The translations under genes and the position numbers were made by a program. From NCBI RefSeq assembly GCF_039543245.1, contig NZ_BAABJJ010000018.1:1-64000 (forward strand): a stretch of 64,000 nucleotides of DNA, in the 5' to 3' direction. Position 1 is the stretch's first letter; each line of letters starts with the position of its first letter. The stretch is from Algibacter_G agarivorans. Its GTDB lineage: Bacteria > Bacteroidota > Bacteroidia > Flavobacteriales > Flavobacteriaceae. The notes under the pieces were generated by a model. The model ran no database searches and was not told where the DNA came from. It saw nothing but the letters and a program-made list of their open reading frames with translations. This document shows, piece by piece, positions 63,801 through 64,000 of the stretch.

Positions 63801-64000
63801 ATCTCCAAAAGAAACATGTCCTCGTATTATACCATTAAATGTTGTCGCTGTATCTAATGTAAAGTTACCCGAACCATCATTAATATAAAGTTCTGAAACT
63901 CCAGAAATAACCCCGCCATCTTCACCAGTTATAAATACATCCATATCATTATCGCCATCTACATCGGCAAAATTAACTGTGCTAACATATACGGGAGTAA
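57864..64000 (-). CDS. Giant T9SS-secreted multi-repeat surface protein (5' end outside window)
   Basis: At least 2044 aa; the frame stays open to the right edge, so the signal peptide is missing. From the N-terminal side: FG-GAP/VCBS-like repeats (DVDNDGDLDVFLTG type; 63080-64000); a PKD-like stretch and a first BspA-like block (DUF285: GSWNVGNVTDMSSMF type; about 61950-62830); a second such block (about 60580-61300); MopE-like repeats with DTDGDGIADC and CDGLDNDCDG (58660-60190); then a T9SS type B C-terminal domain with FTPNSDGTNDYWIVPN, IYIYNRYGKLLKEVGD, GWDGTYNNKPLPTNDYWY. Three copies of a YTLPTITGTNLSG module separate the blocks. Likely a cell-surface or released adhesin; ligand unknown. 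Confidence 0.9.
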   Translation of the reverse strand, partial: TPVYVSTVNFADVDGDNDMDVFITGEDGGVISGVSELYINDGSGNFTLDTATTFNGIIRGHVSFGDVDNDGDQDVLINGSDGSNSIVKLFINDGTGIFTESIGQPFELAGGYPFNAFADIDGDNDLDLMISGQINTSQASTKLYVNDGNGNYSIMLGTPFPQVTNGSIDFGDVDNDGDLDVFLTGYSYNTGGNYSDLFINDGLGNFTLYAPDPFQIVSSGEAVMFDADGDGNLDIFLTGAYAGPKAILYSNDCYGNFTEVVGMPFVGTIGKVDIADVDGDGDLDVLTVGASALGSASNLYINESLAQPAVGAFITTWQTTAANESITIPTTGVGYNYNVDWGDGNVATGATADASHIYATAGVYQVTITGTFPRIYFNGSTSAQKIKSIDNWGCNPWISMRDAFYGCTNLVVNATDTPNLSNVTSMSQMFVNTTSLGGGTGNWNWSTGNVTTMGAMFHNATSFNQDIGSWDVANVIQMSSMFYGASTFNQNIDSWNVGNVTDMSSMFQGALAFNQAIGSWNVGNVTIMTTMFRDASSFNQDISAWNTSNVTSMNSMFNSASAFNQNIGAWNTSNVTFMPGMFQYATVFNQDIGNWNTSNVTSMTGMFNGASTFNQDIGNWDTSNVWTFTLMFMDAISFDQNLGNWNLSSLNTANNMFTRVTLSTTNYDSLLIGWDAQILLSNVGFDGGLSKYCAGEAARTNMIATDAWNIIDGGSATPIFQISADQWALDSYTLPTITGTNLSGTEAYYTGPNGTGTLYNAGYVINFAGFSTYPIRLYIYDSPSPGCSSEEDFLLTIDDSACAFVTTWETTLANQTITIPTSNQNGAYNYNVDWGDGTSTIGATGNTSHAYALPGTHQITITGLFTQLSWNILTNPQSIISVDQWGCNPWTNMNQAFKGCSNLVINALDVPNLSNVTDMSQMFFGATSLGGGTGNWNWDTSTITTMENMFSQANNFNKDIGSWDTSNVTLMNHMFYQASVFNQDIGAWNTSKVTNMNTMFYAANAFNQDIDNWDTSSVTSFQSMFLDAVSFNQNIGNWVTTAATDMSVMFSGASSFNQDLGLWDTSNVTNMQGMFYGAIAFNQDIGSWDTSNVTSMLSMFQGVIGFDQDLGNWNVENVTNAGQMFRGVTLSTPNYDSLLIGWNAQNLNPNVTFGGGLSKYCAGEAARTNMIASDAWQINDGGFVGSTVDDLLDQTVIDSFTFPAITGTNLSGNEAYYTLTGGNGSIYYAGEVVNYTDLAPYPITLYIYDNPTAGCSSEESFLLTITCSTLWYADTDGDGYGDAESSIQGCLPPVGYVPDNTDCDDTNAMTYPAATEICDGLDNNCDGTVDEGFSDTDGDGIADCMDTETCDGLDNDGDGQVDEGFSDTDGDGIADCMDTEECDGLDNDGDGAIDEGFPDTDGDGIADCVDVEVCDGIDNNGDGQIDEGFTTTFYADADSDGYGDPSNSIQTCSPPPGYEPDNTDCDDINATVYPGAPELCDGLDNDCDGNIPVEEIDNDGDGYSECEGDCDDTNAAIYPSAIEVCDGLDNNCDGTIDEGVTTTFYADADGDGYGDLANSIQDCLPPTGYVPDNTDCDDTNVTIYPGAPELCDGLDNDCDGNIPVEEIDNDGDGYSECEGDCDDTNAAINPSAIEVCDGLDNNCDGTIDEGVTTTFYADADGDGFGDSADSFQGCTPPSGYVPDNTDCDDANAAINPNATEVCDGIDNNCDGQIDEGVTTAFYADTDGDGYGDSADFVQACTAPPGYVPDNTDCDDTNVTIYPGAPELCDGLDNDCDGIIPEPQVQDLEDQTAIGSFTFSTILGSNLSGNQAYYTNTNGTGSVYSAGDTINFEDFTSYPIILYNFDIGNTGCTSEENFLLTILLPLECTNLSNPLNTAVDVPNDTDFSWNIVPDASGYILSVGTNSNGTDIIDALDLGNVLSYDLPENLPYSVDIYVSIIPYNSDQMAIDCIEDSFLVERRQVPPKYFTPNSDGTNDYWIVPNRLNNISTIYIYNRYGKLLKEVGDLQSGWDGTYNNKPLPTNDYWYLILYKNGGTLKGHFSLMR
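59011..59600. repeat. 333-bp near-identical direct repeat in the giant gene
   Basis: Sequences starting at 59041 and 59101 recur at 59374 and 59434, an offset of exactly 333 bp (111 codons), with only scattered differences. Each unit encodes a MopE-like pair: YADADGDGYGD, CDGLDNDCDG, DDTNAAI. Recombination between copies would be in frame. Confidence 0.8.
59740..60010. repeat. 96-bp tandem repeat in the giant gene
   Basis: Three units of 32 codons, each SDTDGDGIADCMDTE followed by CDGLDNDGDGxxDEGF, with small variations (MDTET, MDTEE, VDVEV). The Asp-rich loops resemble calcium-binding repeats. Confidence 0.75.

Overview
The window is AT-rich DNA from a member of the phylum Bacteroidota, most likely family Flavobacteriaceae. 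The reasons are the T9SS type B C-terminal domain on a giant surface protein, a PorV/PorQ-family protein, TAnnTTTG-type -7 promoter elements, the long form of SecA (1118 aa) without a C-terminal zinc motif, and typical flavobacterial intergenic repeats. I see no rRNA, tRNA, CRISPR array, transposase or phage gene. All assignments come from reading the sequence; no database search was run.

Left flank (1-10 kb): a gene-free, repeat-bearing stretch (1-722); recQ on the minus strand; then divergently kdsD-tatC-lptB (Kdo precursor, Tat translocon, LPS export ATPase). A minus-strand pair follows (DUF808 membrane protein and pssA), then a plus-strand pair (PorV/PorQ-family protein and a DUF4105 membrane protein).

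Core (10.0-45.0 kb): one 35-kb minus-strand surface-polysaccharide locus of 31 genes, probably read from a promoter at 44966-44996. In transcription order: wza and wzc (outer-membrane exporter and tyrosine kinase/co-polymerase); wzm, a methyltransferase and wzt (ABC exporter); a GT-D protein, a methyltransferase with a Cys-rich tail and many GT2/GT4 glycosyltransferases; a pyruvyl transferase; neuB-neuC-neuA (nonulosonic/sialic acid synthesis and CMP activation); an asparagine-synthase-like amidotransferase; a GT-B protein; an MBOAT/SGNH acyltransferase pair; further glycosyltransferases including a polyprenyl-P-sugar synthase plus GT-C pair; an O-antigen ligase/polymerase-like protein; and last the initiating polyprenyl-phosphate glycosylphosphotransferase. 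Many junctions are TAATG or 4-bp overlaps, so translation is tightly coupled. The inferred product is a lipid-linked, probably acidic glycan carrying nonulosonic acid, pyruvate, acyl, methyl and perhaps amide groups.

Right flank (45-64 kb): an ABC-F ATPase and an O-methyltransferase (plus strand); two tandem paralogous barrel/TSP3/OmpA outer-membrane proteins (minus); a PduO-type cobalamin adenosyltransferase, a small DUF2795 protein and secA (plus); and a giant secreted protein (minus) that runs off the right edge. That protein is built of FG-GAP repeats, two BspA-like repeat blocks, MopE-like Asp/Cys-rich repeats and a T9SS type B sorting domain.

The most interesting points are the polysaccharide locus, which mixes Wza/Wzc with an ABC exporter and has a methyltransferase nested in the transporter genes; the nonulosonate module without a recognisable sialyltransferase; a RecQ without its zinc cysteines; and several dispersed intergenic repeats, some MITE- or REP-like, one of which forms the 3' end of a gene.
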